A stretch of DNA of 64,000 nt from Pseudomonas sp. JAI120. Its GTDB lineage: Bacteria; Pseudomonadota; Gammaproteobacteria; Pseudomonadales; Pseudomonadaceae. The stretch is from NCBI RefSeq assembly GCF_014207255.1, contig NZ_JACHCZ010000001.1, forward strand, positions 2,463,793-2,527,792. The letters run 5' to 3'. A program made the translations under genes and the position numbers. The notes under the pieces were generated by a model, which saw only the letters and a program-made list of their open reading frames with translations, searched no databases and was not told the origin of the DNA. Positions 35,265 through 45,995 of this stretch are shown piece by piece; the first letter of the stretch is position 1, and each line of letters starts with the position of its first letter.

Positions 35265-36944
35265 ATGAGCATGCTCAAAGACCCGTCTTCGAAGTACCGC
35301 GCGTTTCCGACCATCGATATCCCGGATCGCACCTGGCCTTCCAAAACCATCACCAGCGCGCCGATCTGGTGCAGCTCCGACCTGCGTGATGGCAACCAGT
35401 CGCTGATCGAGCCAATGGACGCGGTGAAAAAGCTGCGCTTCTGGAAGACCCTGGTCGCCGTCGGCGTGAAGGAAATCGAGGCTTCGTTCCCTGCCGCGTC
35501 GCAAACCGACTTCGACTTCGTGCGCACCCTGATCGAAGACAACCACATCCCCGAGGACACCACCATCCAGGTGCTGACCCAGGGCCGTGAAGACTTGATC
35601 GCACGCACCTTCGAATCCCTGCGCGGCGCCAAAAAGGCCATCGTCCACCTGTACAACGCCACGTCGCCGTCGTTCCGCCGCATCGTGTTCAACCAGGACA
35701 AGGACGGTATCAAGGCCATCGCGGTCAACGCGGCCAAGCTGTTCGTCAAATACGCCGCCCAGCAGCCGGAAACCCAGTGGACCTTTGAATACTCGCCGGA
35801 GACCTTCAGTGCCACTGAACTGGAGTTCGCCAAGGAAGTCTGTGATGCGGTGATCGAGGTCTGGAACCCGACGCCTGAGCACAAGATGATCCTCAACCTG
35901 CCGGCCACCGTCGAGTGCGCCACGCCGAACATCTATGCCGACCAGATCGAGTGGTTCGGTCGCCATATCAACCGTCGCGACAGTGTGATCATCAGCCTGC
36001 ACACCCACAACGACCGCGGCACCGGCGTAGCCGCCACCGAGCTGGGCCTGATGGCCGGCGCGGACCGCGTCGAAGGCTGCCTGTTCGGTAACGGCGAGCG
36101 TACCGGTAACGTCGACCTCGTCACCGTGGCGTTGAACATGTACACCCAGGGCCTCGATCCGCAGCTGGACTTCTCCGACATCGACGGCGTACGTAAAGTA
36201 GTCGAGGAGTGCAACCAGATCCAGGTACACCCACGTCATCCGTACGTCGGCGATCTAGTGCATACCGCCTTCTCCGGTTCTCACCAGGACGCGATCCGTA
36301 AGGGCTTTACCCAGCAGAAAGATGATGCGCTGTGGGAAGTGCCGTACTTGCCGATCGACCCGGCCGATATCGGTCGCAGCTATGAGGCGGTGATCCGCGT
36401 GAACAGCCAGTCGGGCAAAGGCGGTATCGCCTACCTGCTGGAACAGGAATACGACATCAGCTTGCCACGCCGCATGCAGATCGAATTCAGCCAGGTGGTC
36501 CAGGCCGAAACCGACCGCGTGGGCCTGGAGATGACCGCACCGCAGATCTACGCCTTGCTGCAGCGTGAATACCTGCAAGCCAACACCCCGTACGCGCTGG
36601 TCAGCCATCGCCTGCAGGAAGAGAACGGCAACAGCTTTGTCGAAGTGGAAGTCTCGGGCAAGGGCCAGGGCGAAACCAACCTGCACTGGAAGGGCAAGGG
36701 CAACGGCGCACTGGAAGCCCTGGTGGCTGGTTTGCCGATTGGCGTGGAGATCATGGACTACAACGAACATGCGATCGGCGCGGGCACCAACGCCAAGGCA
36801 GCGGCCTATATCGAACTGCGTGTGAACGGTGAACGTCCGGTGCATGGCGTGGGCATTGATGAAAACATCACCACGGCGAGCTTCAAGGCGCTGTTCAGTG
36901 CGCTGAACCGGTCGCTGAGCCAGCAGGAAGCGAAAGCGGCGTAA
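35265..36944 (+). CDS. leuA: 2-isopropylmalate synthase
   Basis: 559 residues of the long LeuA type. It joins acetyl-CoA and 2-oxoisovalerate in the first step of leucine synthesis. Metal and substrate motifs are [11 protein letters not shown] and LHTHNDRGT; the C-terminal 150 residues form the regulatory domain for leucine feedback. AAAGGA lies 7 bases before the ATG. Single gene, closed by a strong terminator. Confidence 0.97.
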   Translation: MSMLKDPSSKYRAFPTIDIPDRTWPSKTITSAPIWCSSDLRDGNQSLIEPMDAVKKLRFWKTLVAVGVKEIEASFPAASQTDFDFVRTLIEDNHIPEDTTIQVLTQGREDLIARTFESLRGAKKAIVHLYNATSPSFRRIVFNQDKDGIKAIAVNAAKLFVKYAAQQPETQWTFEYSPETFSATELEFAKEVCDAVIEVWNPTPEHKMILNLPATVECATPNIYADQIEWFGRHINRRDSVIISLHTHNDRGTGVAATELGLMAGADRVEGCLFGNGERTGNVDLVTVALNMYTQGLDPQLDFSDIDGVRKVVEECNQIQVHPRHPYVGDLVHTAFSGSHQDAIRKGFTQQKDDALWEVPYLPIDPADIGRSYEAVIRVNSQSGKGGIAYLLEQEYDISLPRRMQIEFSQVVQAETDRVGLEMTAPQIYALLQREYLQANTPYALVSHRLQEENGNSFVEVEVSGKGQGETNLHWKGKGNGALEALVAGLPIGVEIMDYNEHAIGAGTNAKAAAYIELRVNGERPVHGVGIDENITTASFKALFSALNRSLSQQEAKAA

Positions 36945-36965
36945 TCTTTATCGCCGCAATACAGA

Positions 36966-36997
36966 AGGCCCCTGGGTGAGAACCCAGGGGCCTTTTT
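36966..36997 (+). terminator. leuA terminator
   Basis: 12-bp stem (36966-36977 with 36982-36993), GAGA tetraloop, then TTTTT. Confidence 0.92.
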
Positions 36998-37017
36998 ATT
37001 GAGTTTCAGATTTGGGT

Positions 37018-37062
37018 TGCCTGTCAGGGACTCTTCGGGGCAAGCCCCCCGATAGCGGTCCT
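37018..37062. repeat. Partial REP element
   Basis: GGGGCAAGCCCCCCGATAGC near 37037 matches the core of the REP family seen at 54244-54336; the partner arm is missing. Confidence 0.5.
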
Positions 37063-37854
37063 TCAGACAAACTGAAAGCTATCGGCATCCAGGTTCGCCG
37101 GAAACCGCGTGCGATACGCCGCCAGTTCAGCCGCGTCCAGGCACACTTGGAAGACCCCGTCCGCCTCCCCCGCACTCAGCAGGCTCTCGCCCTGGAAATC
37201 CAGCACCTGGCTATCGCCGGTGTAGGCAAAGCCCTTGCCGTCGGTGCCTACTCGATTCACTGCAGCCACGTAGCACAGATTCTCGATAGCCCGCGCCGGC
37301 AATAACCGGTTCCAATGCTGGCGCCGCGCCCCCGGCCAATTGGCGGTGTACAGCAGCAAGTCAGTGTCCTGGGCATCCCGACTCCACACCGGAAAGCGCA
37401 GGTCGTAGCAAATCAGCGGCCGAACACGCCAGCCTTTCAACTCGAACTGCACCTGGCGCTCGCCGGGGGTGTAGTGATTGTGTTCACCGGCCATACGAAA
37501 AAGATGACGCTTGTCGTAGTGCAACACCTCGCCATCCGGCCGCGCCCACAACAGGCGGTTGCGGTGGCTGCCGTCGGCGGCCTGGATGATCACGCTGCCG
37601 GTGATCACCGCGTTGTACTTCGCAGCCTGGGCCTGGAGCCAATGATGGGTCGGGCCGTTTTCCGGCTCGGCGAGGGTTTGCGAGTCCATGGAGAAACCGG
37701 TGGTGAACATCTCCGGGAGCACGATCAGGTCGGCGCCGCGGGCCTGCTCCAGCAGCCCCTCGAAATGCTCGAGATTGGCTTGGCGGTCGTGCCAGGCTAG
37801 GGTGGTCTGGACCAGGGCGATATTCAAGTCAGGCAATGCAGTCAGATCACGCAT
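37063..37854 (-). CDS. Omega-amidase, nitrilase superfamily (YafV/Nit2-like)
   Basis: 263 residues. The catalytic triad is visible: Glu48 (LPEMF), Lys115 (DKRHLF) and Cys149 (ICYDLRFP). The spacing and motifs fit the YafV/Nit2 branch that hydrolyses 2-oxoglutaramate to 2-oxoglutarate and ammonia. Its start overlaps the end of the upstream transaminase gene by 13 bases, which suggests translational coupling and a shared pathway: a glutamine-dependent transaminase makes 2-oxoglutaramate and this enzyme removes it. Confidence 0.87.
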   Translation of the reverse strand: MRDLTALPDLNIALVQTTLAWHDRQANLEHFEGLLEQARGADLIVLPEMFTTGFSMDSQTLAEPENGPTHHWLQAQAAKYNAVITGSVIIQAADGSHRNRLLWARPDGEVLHYDKRHLFRMAGEHNHYTPGERQVQFELKGWRVRPLICYDLRFPVWSRDAQDTDLLLYTANWPGARRQHWNRLLPARAIENLCYVAAVNRVGTDGKGFAYTGDSQVLDFQGESLLSAGEADGVFQVCLDAAELAAYRTRFPANLDADSFQFV

Positions 37855-38990
37855 AGTTTTTCAGCCGCTTGTCGCAGCGTCTCCTCGCGCTTGGCAAAAC
37901 ACAGGCGCACCAGGCGCTGGCCTTGCGGTGGGCTCTGGTAGAACACCGAGACAGGGATGGTCGCCACCCCGTGTTCGCGGGTCATCCACAGGGACATGGC
38001 GACGTCATCCAGGTCCGGGCGTATTTGTGAGTAATCCACCAACTGGAAGTAGGTTCCGGCCACCCGGGTAAAGCTGAAGCGCGACGGCGCAAGCAGGTCG
38101 CAGAACAGATCGCGCTTGGCCTGGTAGAACGCCGGCAGTTCGTCGACGTGCTCCGGGTGTTCGGCCATGAAATCGGCCAAGGCGAACTGCAACGGGGTTA
38201 CGCCACAGAAGTTGACGTATTGATGCACCTTGCGCAATTCAGCCGTCAGGGCCGGTGGCGCGACCACGTAGCCGGTTTTCCAGCCGGTGACGTGGTAGGT
38301 CTTGCCAAAGGAGCTGACCACGAACGCACGCGGGTAGAGCTCTTCATGGGCCAGCACGCTGACGTGGGGCACGCCGTCGAATACCAGGTGTTCGTAGACC
38401 TCGTCGCTGACCAGGTAGATATCGCGGTCACGGATCAGTTCGGCCAACTGGTCCAGCTCGGCACGGCTGATCAGCGCGCCGGTGGGGTTGTGCGGGGTGT
38501 TAAGGATGATCATGCGCGTGCGTGGCGACAGCGCGGCCTTGATCTTCTCGAAGTCCAATGCAAAGCCTTGCAGGCTCAATTGCACATGCACGCAGCGGCC
38601 ACCGGCCAACTCGACCGAGGGCTCATAGCTGTCGTAGCAGGGGTCAAACACAATGACTTCATCACCATTGCGAATCACTGCCTGGATCGCGCAGAAGATC
38701 GCCTCTGTGGCACCAGGAGTGATGGTCACTTCGCTGTCGGCATTCACCGTGGCGCCATAACTGCGAGCGATCTTAGCCGCCACTTGCTGACGCAGCACGG
38801 GCAGGCCGGTCATCGGCGCATATTGGTTATGACCGAGGGCGATATGTTTGCCCACCCCATCAAGCAAGCCCTGAGGCCCATTAAAGTCGGGAAACCCCTG
38901 GGACAGGTTAATTGCGCCGGTTTCGGCAGCGAGTTGCGACATGGTGGTGAAAATGGTCGTGCCGACGTTTGGCAGCTTGCTGGTGATCAT
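37842..38990 (-). CDS. Methionine/glutamine-type aminotransferase (class I, YbdL-like)
   Basis: 382 residues from the ATG at 38990 (MITSKLPNVGTTIFTTM), with a purine-rich AGGGGG site; the open frame further upstream runs into the der terminator. PLP fold type I: the lysine lies in SSFGKTYHVTGWK, and NTPHNPTG and the C-terminal Arg motif (VRLCFAKREE) are present. The INLSQGFPDF start is typical of YbdL/kynurenine-aminotransferase-like enzymes that use methionine, its keto acid and glutamine. Co-transcribed with the omega-amidase, which fits the glutamine transaminase/omega-amidase route, often part of methionine salvage. Confidence 0.9.
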   Translation of the reverse strand: MITSKLPNVGTTIFTTMSQLAAETGAINLSQGFPDFNGPQGLLDGVGKHIALGHNQYAPMTGLPVLRQQVAAKIARSYGATVNADSEVTITPGATEAIFCAIQAVIRNGDEVIVFDPCYDSYEPSVELAGGRCVHVQLSLQGFALDFEKIKAALSPRTRMIILNTPHNPTGALISRAELDQLAELIRDRDIYLVSDEVYEHLVFDGVPHVSVLAHEELYPRAFVVSSFGKTYHVTGWKTGYVVAPPALTAELRKVHQYVNFCGVTPLQFALADFMAEHPEHVDELPAFYQAKRDLFCDLLAPSRFSFTRVAGTYFQLVDYSQIRPDLDDVAMSLWMTREHGVATIPVSVFYQSPPQGQRLVRLCFAKREETLRQAAEKLCVI

Positions 38991-39006
38991 GGGAGCCCCC
39001 TTCGGG

Positions 39007-39042
39007 TGAGCTGCAAGTTTTAAGCTGCAAGCTGCAAGCAGG
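39007..39042. repeat. Short direct repeats AGCTGCAAG
   Basis: Three copies of AGCTGCAAG, the last two overlapping in tandem, between der and the aminotransferase gene. Similar short runs are common in pseudomonad intergenic DNA. No function seen. Confidence 0.6.
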
Positions 39043-39064
39043 TCAAGCGACAAACCGCCAGGCA

Positions 39065-39089
39065 CAAAAAAGGGCTCCAAAGGAGCCCT
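39065..39089 (-). terminator. der terminator
   Basis: 8-bp stem (39071-39078 with 39082-39089), AAA/TTT loop, with a T-run on the minus strand (39065-39071). Confidence 0.88.
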
Positions 39090-39125
39090 CTCTTGCAGCC
39101 TGTAGCTTACAACGTGAAGCGGCGG

Positions 39126-40595
39126 CTATTTCTTGTCGCGGCGCTTCTTGTCGGCCTTCTTGTGGTGAGTCATCAAACGACGCTTCTTGTTCACCTGACG
39201 GTCAGTCAGTGTGTTCTTGTTGCCTTCGTATGGGTTCTCGCCACCCTTGAACTCGATACGGATCGGCGTACCGACCAGTTTCAAGACACGGCGATAGGTG
39301 TTTTCCAGGTAACGCACGTAGGACTTGGGCACCTTCTCGATCTGGTTACCGTGGATCACGATAATCGGCGGGTTGGCACCACCCAAGTGGGCGTAACGCA
39401 GTTTGATCCGGCGGTTGTTGACCATCGGCGGTGCGTGCTCGCCGACTGCGTCTTCGAGGATCTGGGTCAGACGGTTGGTCGGCCAGCGGGTGACCGCGGA
39501 CTTGAACGAGTTCTGTACGGAAGCGTAGAGGTTACCCACACCCGTGCCGTGCAGGGCCGAGATGAAGTGAATATCGGCGAACTCGACGAAGAACAGGCGG
39601 CGCTGCAGCTCGATCTTGACGAAATCGCGCTCGCTCGGCGTCATGCCGTCCCACTTGTTGATCGCGATGACCAAGGCCCGACCGGCTTCAAGGGCAAAGC
39701 CCAGCAGGTTGAGGTCGTGGTCTACCACGCCTTCGCGGGCGTCCATCACGAAGATCACCACGTTGGCGTCTTTGATTGCCTGCAGGGTTTTCACCACGGA
39801 GAACTTTTCAACTTCCTCGTGGATCTTGCCGCGCTTACGCACACCGGCGGTGTCGATCAGCGTGTACTTCTCGTCGTTACGCTCGAACGGGATGTAGATA
39901 CTGTCGCGGGTGGTGCCGGGCTGGTCGTAGACGATTACCCGGTCTTCACCGAGCATGCGGTTGACCAGGGTCGACTTGCCCACGTTCGGGCGACCGATGA
40001 TCGCAATCTTGATACCGTCTTTTTCGCTTGGGCCAGGGATGCGCTTGGCTTCCTCGCCTTCGGCAACGATCTCTTCCTCGCCTTCTTCTTCCTCGGCGTC
40101 ATCCTTGGGGAAGTCGCGCAGGGCGATTTCCAGCATCTGGGTGATACCACGACCGTGGGCACCGGCGACCGGGATCGCGTCGCCAAGGCCCATCGGACTG
40201 AATTCGGCACGGGCCGCCTCAGGATCGATGTTATCGATCTTGTTGGCGACCAGATAGGAACGCTTATTGCGCTTGCGCAGGTGCTCGCCAATCATCTGGT
40301 CGGCAGCGGTGTAGCCCGCGCGGGCGTCCACCAGGAACAACACGACATCGGCTTCTTCAATGGCCAGCAGCGACTGCTCGGCCATCTTTTCGTCCATGCC
40401 ATGCTCATCACCGGAGATACCACCGGTGTCGACAATAATGTAGGAGCGCCCTTGCCACTTTGCCTCACCGTATTGGCGATCACGGGTCAGACCGGACAAG
40501 TCGCCGACGATGGCGTCACGAGTCCTGGTCAGGCGGTTGAACAAGGTGGACTTGCCGACGTTAGGTCGGCCCACCAGGGCGATTACGGGAACCAT
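39126..40595 (-). CDS. der: Ribosome-assembly GTPase Der (EngA)
   Basis: 489 residues with two GTPase domains in tandem: [12 protein letters not shown] near the N-terminus and [12 protein letters not shown] near 200, each with DTGG/DTAG and NKxD motifs. A KH-like domain and a basic Lys/Arg tail (ending ADKKRRDKK) complete it. It helps mature the 50S subunit. The ATG at 40595 is preferred; an in-frame GTG four codons upstream lies within its GGAG ribosome site. Last gene of the run rodZ-ispG-hisS-yfgM-bamB-der. Confidence 0.97.
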   Translation of the reverse strand: MVPVIALVGRPNVGKSTLFNRLTRTRDAIVGDLSGLTRDRQYGEAKWQGRSYIIVDTGGISGDEHGMDEKMAEQSLLAIEEADVVLFLVDARAGYTAADQMIGEHLRKRNKRSYLVANKIDNIDPEAARAEFSPMGLGDAIPVAGAHGRGITQMLEIALRDFPKDDAEEEEGEEEIVAEGEEAKRIPGPSEKDGIKIAIIGRPNVGKSTLVNRMLGEDRVIVYDQPGTTRDSIYIPFERNDEKYTLIDTAGVRKRGKIHEEVEKFSVVKTLQAIKDANVVIFVMDAREGVVDHDLNLLGFALEAGRALVIAINKWDGMTPSERDFVKIELQRRLFFVEFADIHFISALHGTGVGNLYASVQNSFKSAVTRWPTNRLTQILEDAVGEHAPPMVNNRRIKLRYAHLGGANPPIIVIHGNQIEKVPKSYVRYLENTYRRVLKLVGTPIRIEFKGGENPYEGNKNTLTDRQVNKKRRLMTHHKKADKKRRDKK

Positions 40596-40623
40596 GCGGC
40601 TCTCCACTTCGTTATTTCAGAAA

Positions 40624-40651
40624 ATACAAAAGCCGCTGCAAGGCAGCGGCT
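40624..40651 (-). terminator. Terminator between bamB and der
   Basis: 9-bp GC-rich stem (40631-40639 with 40643-40651), followed on the minus strand by TTTGTATTTT. A second hairpin (40684-40701, 7-bp stem) lies just after bamB. Der may therefore have its own promoter or depend on read-through. Confidence 0.75.
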
Positions 40652-40734
40652 GGTGCTCGGGGCAGCATATTCAAATGCCGCATGCCCCGCCGAAGCGGGG
40701 CCGCCTGGGTTTTACCCCAAGCATAGTCAAACCT

Positions 40735-41886
40735 TTACTTGATGGTCAGGGCTTCCAGCTTGCCGCTGTTACCAAACACATAAAGCATGTTGCCCACGAC
40801 CAGCGGACGGGCACGCAGGCCATCGCTGTCGATACGCTCACGACCTACAAAACGACCATCCACCTGGCTAAGCAGGTGCAGGTAGCCTTCGAAGTCGCCG
40901 ACCGCTACGTAGCTGGAGAACACTTCCGGGGCCGACAGTTGACGACGGGCCAGGGAGTCATTGCTCCACAGTGCAGTGGTGGAACGCTCGTCGACACTTT
41001 CAACGGTGCCGGACGACAGGCTTACGTAGACGCTGCCAAACCCCTGGGCGACACCGGCGTAGCTGGAAGCATCACGCTGCCAGTTAACACGGCCGCTCTG
41101 CAGGTCCAGCGCGGCAACGCGGCCCTGGTAAGTGGCAACGTAGAGGGTTTCACCCGACAGCAGCAAGCCACCGTCGATGTCCACTACGCGATCCAGCTCG
41201 GAACGACCTTGGGGGATGGCCACGCGGGTTTCCCAGGCCGGCACGCCGTTCCTGGTGTCCAGGGCGACTACTTTACCGGTCGACAGGCCTGCAACGGCCA
41301 GATTGTTGGTCACAACCGGACCACTGGTACCGCGAAGGGTCAACACCGCCGGGGTGCTGTCGTACAGCCAACGCTGCTCGCCGGTGCTGGCGTCCAGGCC
41401 GATCACACGGTCGTCCTGGGTTTGCACCACGACGATATCGCCGTTGGTGGCAGGCGGTGCGAGGACTTCACTGGTCACGCGAGCGCGCCATTTCTCTTCA
41501 CCGGTGCTGGAGTCCAGCGCCACGACTTCGCCCTTGAGCGTGCCGAGCATGACCATGCCGTAACCCACGCCTACGGCGCCGGACACGGGCAATTCGAGGT
41601 CTTTCTTCCACTTCACGTCGCCGTTCATGCGATCCATGGAGATCACCACGCCGGTCACGTCAGCGGCCACAATGTTGTCACCGTCGATTGCCGGCACCAG
41701 CATGTTGTAGGTCTCGCCCTGGCCGTCACCGATGGAGCGGCTCCATTGCTTTTGCAGGACGACTTCTTCCTTGAAGCTGGTCAGCTCGGCCGGAGGCAGT
41801 TCTTTTTTACTGTTGCTGCTGCAACCCGCGGCCAGAACGGCCAGAGCCAGCAATGCTGCATGTTTCCAACGGATCACGTCACGCAT
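40735..41886 (-). CDS. bamB: Outer-membrane assembly lipoprotein BamB
   Basis: 383 residues. The signal peptide ends with lipobox LAAGC (Cys22). The rest is an eight-bladed PQQ-type beta-propeller with repeated ALDxxxGxxxW blades. It is a BAM complex subunit helping barrel insertion. The ATG at 41886 overlaps the stop of the upstream YfgM gene by 8 bases (ATGCGTGA), so the two are coupled; a longer upstream frame is excluded because it lies inside yfgM and has no signal peptide. Confidence 0.96.
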   Translation of the reverse strand: MRDVIRWKHAALLALAVLAAGCSSNSKKELPPAELTSFKEEVVLQKQWSRSIGDGQGETYNMLVPAIDGDNIVAADVTGVVISMDRMNGDVKWKKDLELPVSGAVGVGYGMVMLGTLKGEVVALDSSTGEEKWRARVTSEVLAPPATNGDIVVVQTQDDRVIGLDASTGEQRWLYDSTPAVLTLRGTSGPVVTNNLAVAGLSTGKVVALDTRNGVPAWETRVAIPQGRSELDRVVDIDGGLLLSGETLYVATYQGRVAALDLQSGRVNWQRDASSYAGVAQGFGSVYVSLSSGTVESVDERSTTALWSNDSLARRQLSAPEVFSSYVAVGDFEGYLHLLSQVDGRFVGRERIDSDGLRARPLVVGNMLYVFGNSGKLEALTIK

Positions 41887-42520
41887 CCCCTTTGGCCAAG
41901 TCGTCCAGCTTGATTTGTAAGCCACCGACCGCCGCTTCATCAGACAGCGCCGCCTTGGCTTTCTTGTACGCAGCATTGGCTTCGTCGGTACGACCCAATT
42001 GGACCAACAGGTCGCCCTTGAGCTCTTCGCGAGTGGCTACAAATGCCTTGTCCGCATCGCCGTCGAGCAGTTTGAGTGCTTCGTCAGCCTTGTTCTGTGC
42101 CGCCAATACCTGGGCCAGGCGCTGACGTGCGATTTCACCCAGGGTCGGGTTGGTCGGCTTGTCGGCGATGGCCTTGAGTTCTGCGGCGGCGTCATCCAGC
42201 TTGCCGGTGTCGACCGCGACTTTCGCGACGAACAGGCTGCCGTATTGGGCGTAGGTGCTACCGCCGAATTCGCTCTTCAGCTTGCCGGCCAGGTCCGCCA
42301 CTTGCGCTGGGTCGGGCTTGCCGTCCGGCGTCAGGGTGGTTTCCAGCAATTGCTGATAGAGGATCGAGGCGCCCTGGGATTGGTTGGCCTGATACTTTGT
42401 CCAGGCTTGCCAGCCGAACACCACCACTAAAGCCAGCAGACCGCCAGTAACCAGGGGCTTGCCGTTACGCTGCCACCAGTCCTTGAACTCGGCCAACTGC
42501 TCATCATCAGTACTCGACAC
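41879..42520 (-). CDS. YfgM-like TPR protein, SecYEG ancillary factor
   Basis: 213 residues. A single membrane helix lies at about 17-36 (TGGLLALVVVFGWQAW) and the remainder is TPR-like helical repeats in the periplasm. In E. coli the homologue binds SecYEG and the chaperone PpiD. Position between hisS and bamB is the conserved one. Overlaps bamB. Confidence 0.92.
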   Translation of the reverse strand: MSSTDDEQLAEFKDWWQRNGKPLVTGGLLALVVVFGWQAWTKYQANQSQGASILYQQLLETTLTPDGKPDPAQVADLAGKLKSEFGGSTYAQYGSLFVAKVAVDTGKLDDAAAELKAIADKPTNPTLGEIARQRLAQVLAAQNKADEALKLLDGDADKAFVATREELKGDLLVQLGRTDEANAAYKKAKAALSDEAAVGGLQIKLDDLAKGDA

Positions 42521-42561
42521 CCCAATACTCCTTAATCGCTAAATTCGGCTGTTCGACAGCT

Positions 42562-43851
42562 TCAACCCTGCACGACGCAGGTGGCCAAGTGCGCGGCGAG
42601 CGCATCAAAGGCAATGTTCTGTTGCTCGCCCTGGCCACGCAGGGGTTTGAAACCTATCACTTGCTGGGCCAACTCGTCATCGCCAAGGATCAGTGCGTAC
42701 AGTGCACCGCTCTTGTCGGCCTTCTTGAACTGGCTCTTGAAGCTGCCGGCGCCGGCATTGATCTGCAGGCGCAGGTTCGGCAACTGGTCACGTACTTTTT
42801 CGCTCAAGGCCAGGGCGGCCAGTTCGGCGGCCTCGCCAAAGGCGCACAGGTACACGTCCACCTGTCGGGATATTTCTTCCGGAACCTGTTCCAGGGTTTC
42901 CAGCAGCAGGATCAGCCGCTCGATGCCCATGGCAAAACCTACGCCGGTGGTCGGCTTGCCGCCCATCTGCTCGACCAGGCCGTCATAACGGCCGCCCGCA
43001 CACACGGTGCCCTGGGCGCCGAGCTTGTCGGTGACCCACTCGAACACGGTCTTGCTGTAGTAATCGAGGCCACGCACCAGCTTCGGGTTGATCACGTAGG
43101 GAATACCGGCCGCATCCAGACGAGCCTTGAGGCCCTCGAAGTGCGTGCGGGACTCGTCGTCCAGGTAGTCGGCCATTTTCGGCGCGTCGACCAGTACGGC
43201 TTGCGTGTCGGCGTTCTTGGTGTCCAACACACGCAACGGGTTGGTTTTCAGACGGCGCTGGCTGTCTTCGTCCAACTTGTCCAGGTGGGCGGACAGGAAT
43301 TCCACCAGGGCTTCGCGGTAGCGGCCCCGGGATTCGCTGGTGCCCAGGCTGTTGAGCTCAAGCTTGACCGCATCGCGGATACCCAGCATGCCCCACAGGC
43401 GCCAGGTCAGCACGATCAGCTCGGCATCGATGTCCGGGCCGTCGAGATTGAAGACTTCCAGGCCGATCTGGTGGAACTGGCGATAACGGCCTTTCTGTGG
43501 GCGCTCGTGGCGGAACATCGGACCGATGTACCACAGCTTCTGCGGCTGGCCGCCACCGGTGAGGCCATGTTCGAGCACGGCGCGCACGCACGCGGCGGTA
43601 CCTTCCGGACGCAAAGTCAGGGAGTCGCCGTTACGGTCTTCAAAGGTGTACATCTCTTTTTCGACGATGTCGGTCACTTCACCGATGGAGCGCTTGAACA
43701 GCTCGGTGAACTCAACGATCGGCATGCGGATCTGCTTGTAACCGTAGTTATCCAGCAGGCGCGCGACAGTGCTCTCGAAGTAGCGCCACAGCGGCGTTTG
43801 CTCCGGCAGGATGTCGTTCATGCCACGAATGGCTTGCAGAGACTTGCTCAC
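42562..43851 (-). CDS. hisS: Histidyl-tRNA synthetase
   Basis: 429 residues, class II synthetase. Motif 2 is [14 protein letters not shown], the histidine-binding [14 protein letters not shown] is present, and the anticodon-binding domain fills the C-terminal 100 residues. The start is GTG at 43851, with AAGGAT 5 bases upstream. Confidence 0.97.
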   Translation of the reverse strand: MSKSLQAIRGMNDILPEQTPLWRYFESTVARLLDNYGYKQIRMPIVEFTELFKRSIGEVTDIVEKEMYTFEDRNGDSLTLRPEGTAACVRAVLEHGLTGGGQPQKLWYIGPMFRHERPQKGRYRQFHQIGLEVFNLDGPDIDAELIVLTWRLWGMLGIRDAVKLELNSLGTSESRGRYREALVEFLSAHLDKLDEDSQRRLKTNPLRVLDTKNADTQAVLVDAPKMADYLDDESRTHFEGLKARLDAAGIPYVINPKLVRGLDYYSKTVFEWVTDKLGAQGTVCAGGRYDGLVEQMGGKPTTGVGFAMGIERLILLLETLEQVPEEISRQVDVYLCAFGEAAELAALALSEKVRDQLPNLRLQINAGAGSFKSQFKKADKSGALYALILGDDELAQQVIGFKPLRGQGEQQNIAFDALAAHLATCVVQG

Positions 43852-43872
43852 ATCAAATCCTTAAATTCGTTC

Positions 43873-44982
43873 TTAGCCGCGTGCGATCAGCGCTGCGTCA
43901 GCGGCGACCTTTTCGGCCGCTTTCTCGCGGATCAACTTTTCCAGCTGATCCACCAGATTGTCATTCGTTAACTTCTGCGACGGCTTGCCGTCGATGTAAA
44001 TCAGGTTCGGTGTGCCGCCGGTCAAGCCCACATGGGCTTCCTTGGCTTCACCCGGGCCGTTGACCACACAACCGATCACTGCAACATCCAGCGGGACCAG
44101 CAGGTCTTCGAGGCGCAACTCCAGGTCGTTCATGGTTTTCACCACGTCGAAGTTCTGCCGCGAGCAGCTCGGGCAGGCAATGAAGTTGATGCCGCGGGAA
44201 CGCAAACGCAGGGATTTGAGAATGTCGTAGCCGACTTTCACTTCCTCTACCGGGTCTGCCGCCAACGAGATGCGGATAGTATCGCCAATCCCTTCGGCGA
44301 GCAGCATACCGAGACCCACCGCAGATTTCACTGTGCCTGAGCGCAAACCGCCGGCTTCGGTGATGCCCAGGTGCAACGGTTGCACGATTTCCTTGGCCAG
44401 CAGGCGATAGGCTTCGACCGCCATGAACACGTCGGAGGCCTTTACGCTGACCTTGAAGTCCTGGAAGTTCAGGCGTTCCAGGTGTTCAACGTGGCGCAGT
44501 GCAGACTCGACCAGCGCTGCAGGGGTGGGCTCGCCGTACTTCTTTTGCAGGTCTTTTTCCAGGGAGCCGGCGTTGACGCCGATGCGGATCGGGATCCCGC
44601 GATCACGGGCAGCGTCCACCACGGCGCGCACGCGGTCTTCACGACCGATGTTGCCCGGGTTGATGCGCAGGCAATCGACGCCCAACTCGGCCACGCGCAG
44701 GGCGATCTTGTAGTCGAAGTGAATGTCGGCAACCAGCGGCACCTTGACCAGCTGCTTGATGCGACCGAACGCCTCGGCAGCGTCCATGTCCGGGACGGAT
44801 ACCCGCACGATGTCTACCCCGGCCGCTTCCAGACGGTTGATCTGGGCAACGGTGGCGGCAACATCATTGGTGTCGCTGTTGGTCATGCTCTGTACCGCGA
44901 TGGGGGCATCGCCACCCACTGGCACCGAGCCAACCCAGATCTTGCGCGATACGCGACGTTTGATTGGAGATTCGCCGTGCAT
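43873..44982 (-). CDS. ispG: 4-hydroxy-3-methylbut-2-enyl diphosphate synthase (flavodoxin)
   Basis: 369 residues. It makes HMBPP in the MEP isoprenoid pathway and needs a [4Fe-4S] cluster; cysteines are visible in ISCPSC-like [11 protein letters not shown] and in [10 protein letters not shown]. The TIM-barrel N-terminal part starts with [19 protein letters not shown] (a family hallmark). It lies 2 bases after rodZ. Confidence 0.97.
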   Translation of the reverse strand: MHGESPIKRRVSRKIWVGSVPVGGDAPIAVQSMTNSDTNDVAATVAQINRLEAAGVDIVRVSVPDMDAAEAFGRIKQLVKVPLVADIHFDYKIALRVAELGVDCLRINPGNIGREDRVRAVVDAARDRGIPIRIGVNAGSLEKDLQKKYGEPTPAALVESALRHVEHLERLNFQDFKVSVKASDVFMAVEAYRLLAKEIVQPLHLGITEAGGLRSGTVKSAVGLGMLLAEGIGDTIRISLAADPVEEVKVGYDILKSLRLRSRGINFIACPSCSRQNFDVVKTMNDLELRLEDLLVPLDVAVIGCVVNGPGEAKEAHVGLTGGTPNLIYIDGKPSQKLTNDNLVDQLEKLIREKAAEKVAADAALIARG

Positions 44983-44984
44983 GA

Positions 44985-45995
44985 CTATTGTCCCAACTTC
45001 AGGCGAGCGGTCTCGCCAGTGGTGAACGGCGCTACGTCTACAGGCTGGCCGTTGTAGGCCACTTGCGCGCCACGGGCAAAGCCCAGACGCAGCGTCAAAG
45101 GAGGCTTGCCGCCAAGGTCGAGCGTATCTCCCTTACGCTTGAGACCACTGGCCAGCACTTTGCCATTGCCGTCGGTGACTTGCGTCCAGCAGTCAGCAAC
45201 GAAGGTAATTTGTACACGCCCGTCACCGGCGATCAACGCTGGGGTGGTGGGTGGTGAAATCGCCGGGGCTGCCGGAGCGGCTGGCGCCGTAGTCGCTGGC
45301 GCCTGGGCTGGAGCGGCCGGTGTATGGGCCTGGGCAACCGGGGCTGCTGGCGTGTGAGCTGGCTCGGCCGGTGTGACTGGGGTCGGTACGGCAACTGTCG
45401 GGGCCTGGGCAGTTTCCGGTTCGGACTGCTCGACGGTGGCCGGGGTTTCAGGGGCAGCCTGGCCTTGGGCAACGGCCTGGTCTTCCGGCTCATCCAGCGG
45501 ATGAATCTGGGTGGTGCCGTCGGCGCTCTCGACTTCGACGTGCTCCATGGCGTTGCTGGTCATGTCTTTGCTGCGTTGGGACGCCTGGTCTTGCCACCAG
45601 ACAAAACCGCCGCCGATCACGGCGATCAGCAACAACAGGCTGACAATTCGCAAAATCGTGTGGGAAACCCGCACCGGCTCTTCGATGCGACCCAAGCCAT
45701 GCACATTGCTGCCCTGGGAGTCGGTACCGGTGAATTGATCGAATTGCTGGACCAATACGGCCTGGTCAATGCCCAACAGCTTGGCATAGGCGCGGATATA
45801 GCCGCGGGCGAAGGTATGCCCAGGCAGCTTGTCGAATGCGCCGGCCTCAAGGTTCCCCAGGGAGGTGGTGGTCAAATTGAGCTTGAGGGCCACTTCCGCC
45901 AGCGACCAACCATTGCTTTCGCGGGCCTGACGCAAAGTGTCGCCTGGGTTTACGCGATTAGCTGCTACAACTTCCGGGTGCGCCGCTTTCATCAT
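44985..45995 (-). CDS. rodZ: Cell-shape protein RodZ
   Basis: 336 residues. Cytoplasmic HTH domain at about 15-85 ([29 protein letters not shown]), a membrane helix at about 113-134, a long Ala/Pro/Thr/Gln linker at about 160-255, and a periplasmic DUF4115 beta domain to the end. It links MreB to the wall machinery. The start ATG overlaps the pilF stop (ATGA); the next codon is also ATG and could be used. The linker contains a repeated HTPAAPxAQ unit. Confidence 0.95.
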   Translation of the reverse strand: MMKAAHPEVVAANRVNPGDTLRQARESNGWSLAEVALKLNLTTTSLGNLEAGAFDKLPGHTFARGYIRAYAKLLGIDQAVLVQQFDQFTGTDSQGSNVHGLGRIEEPVRVSHTILRIVSLLLLIAVIGGGFVWWQDQASQRSKDMTSNAMEHVEVESADGTTQIHPLDEPEDQAVAQGQAAPETPATVEQSEPETAQAPTVAVPTPVTPAEPAHTPAAPVAQAHTPAAPAQAPATTAPAAPAAPAISPPTTPALIAGDGRVQITFVADCWTQVTDGNGKVLASGLKRKGDTLDLGGKPPLTLRLGFARGAQVAYNGQPVDVAPFTTGETARLKLGQ

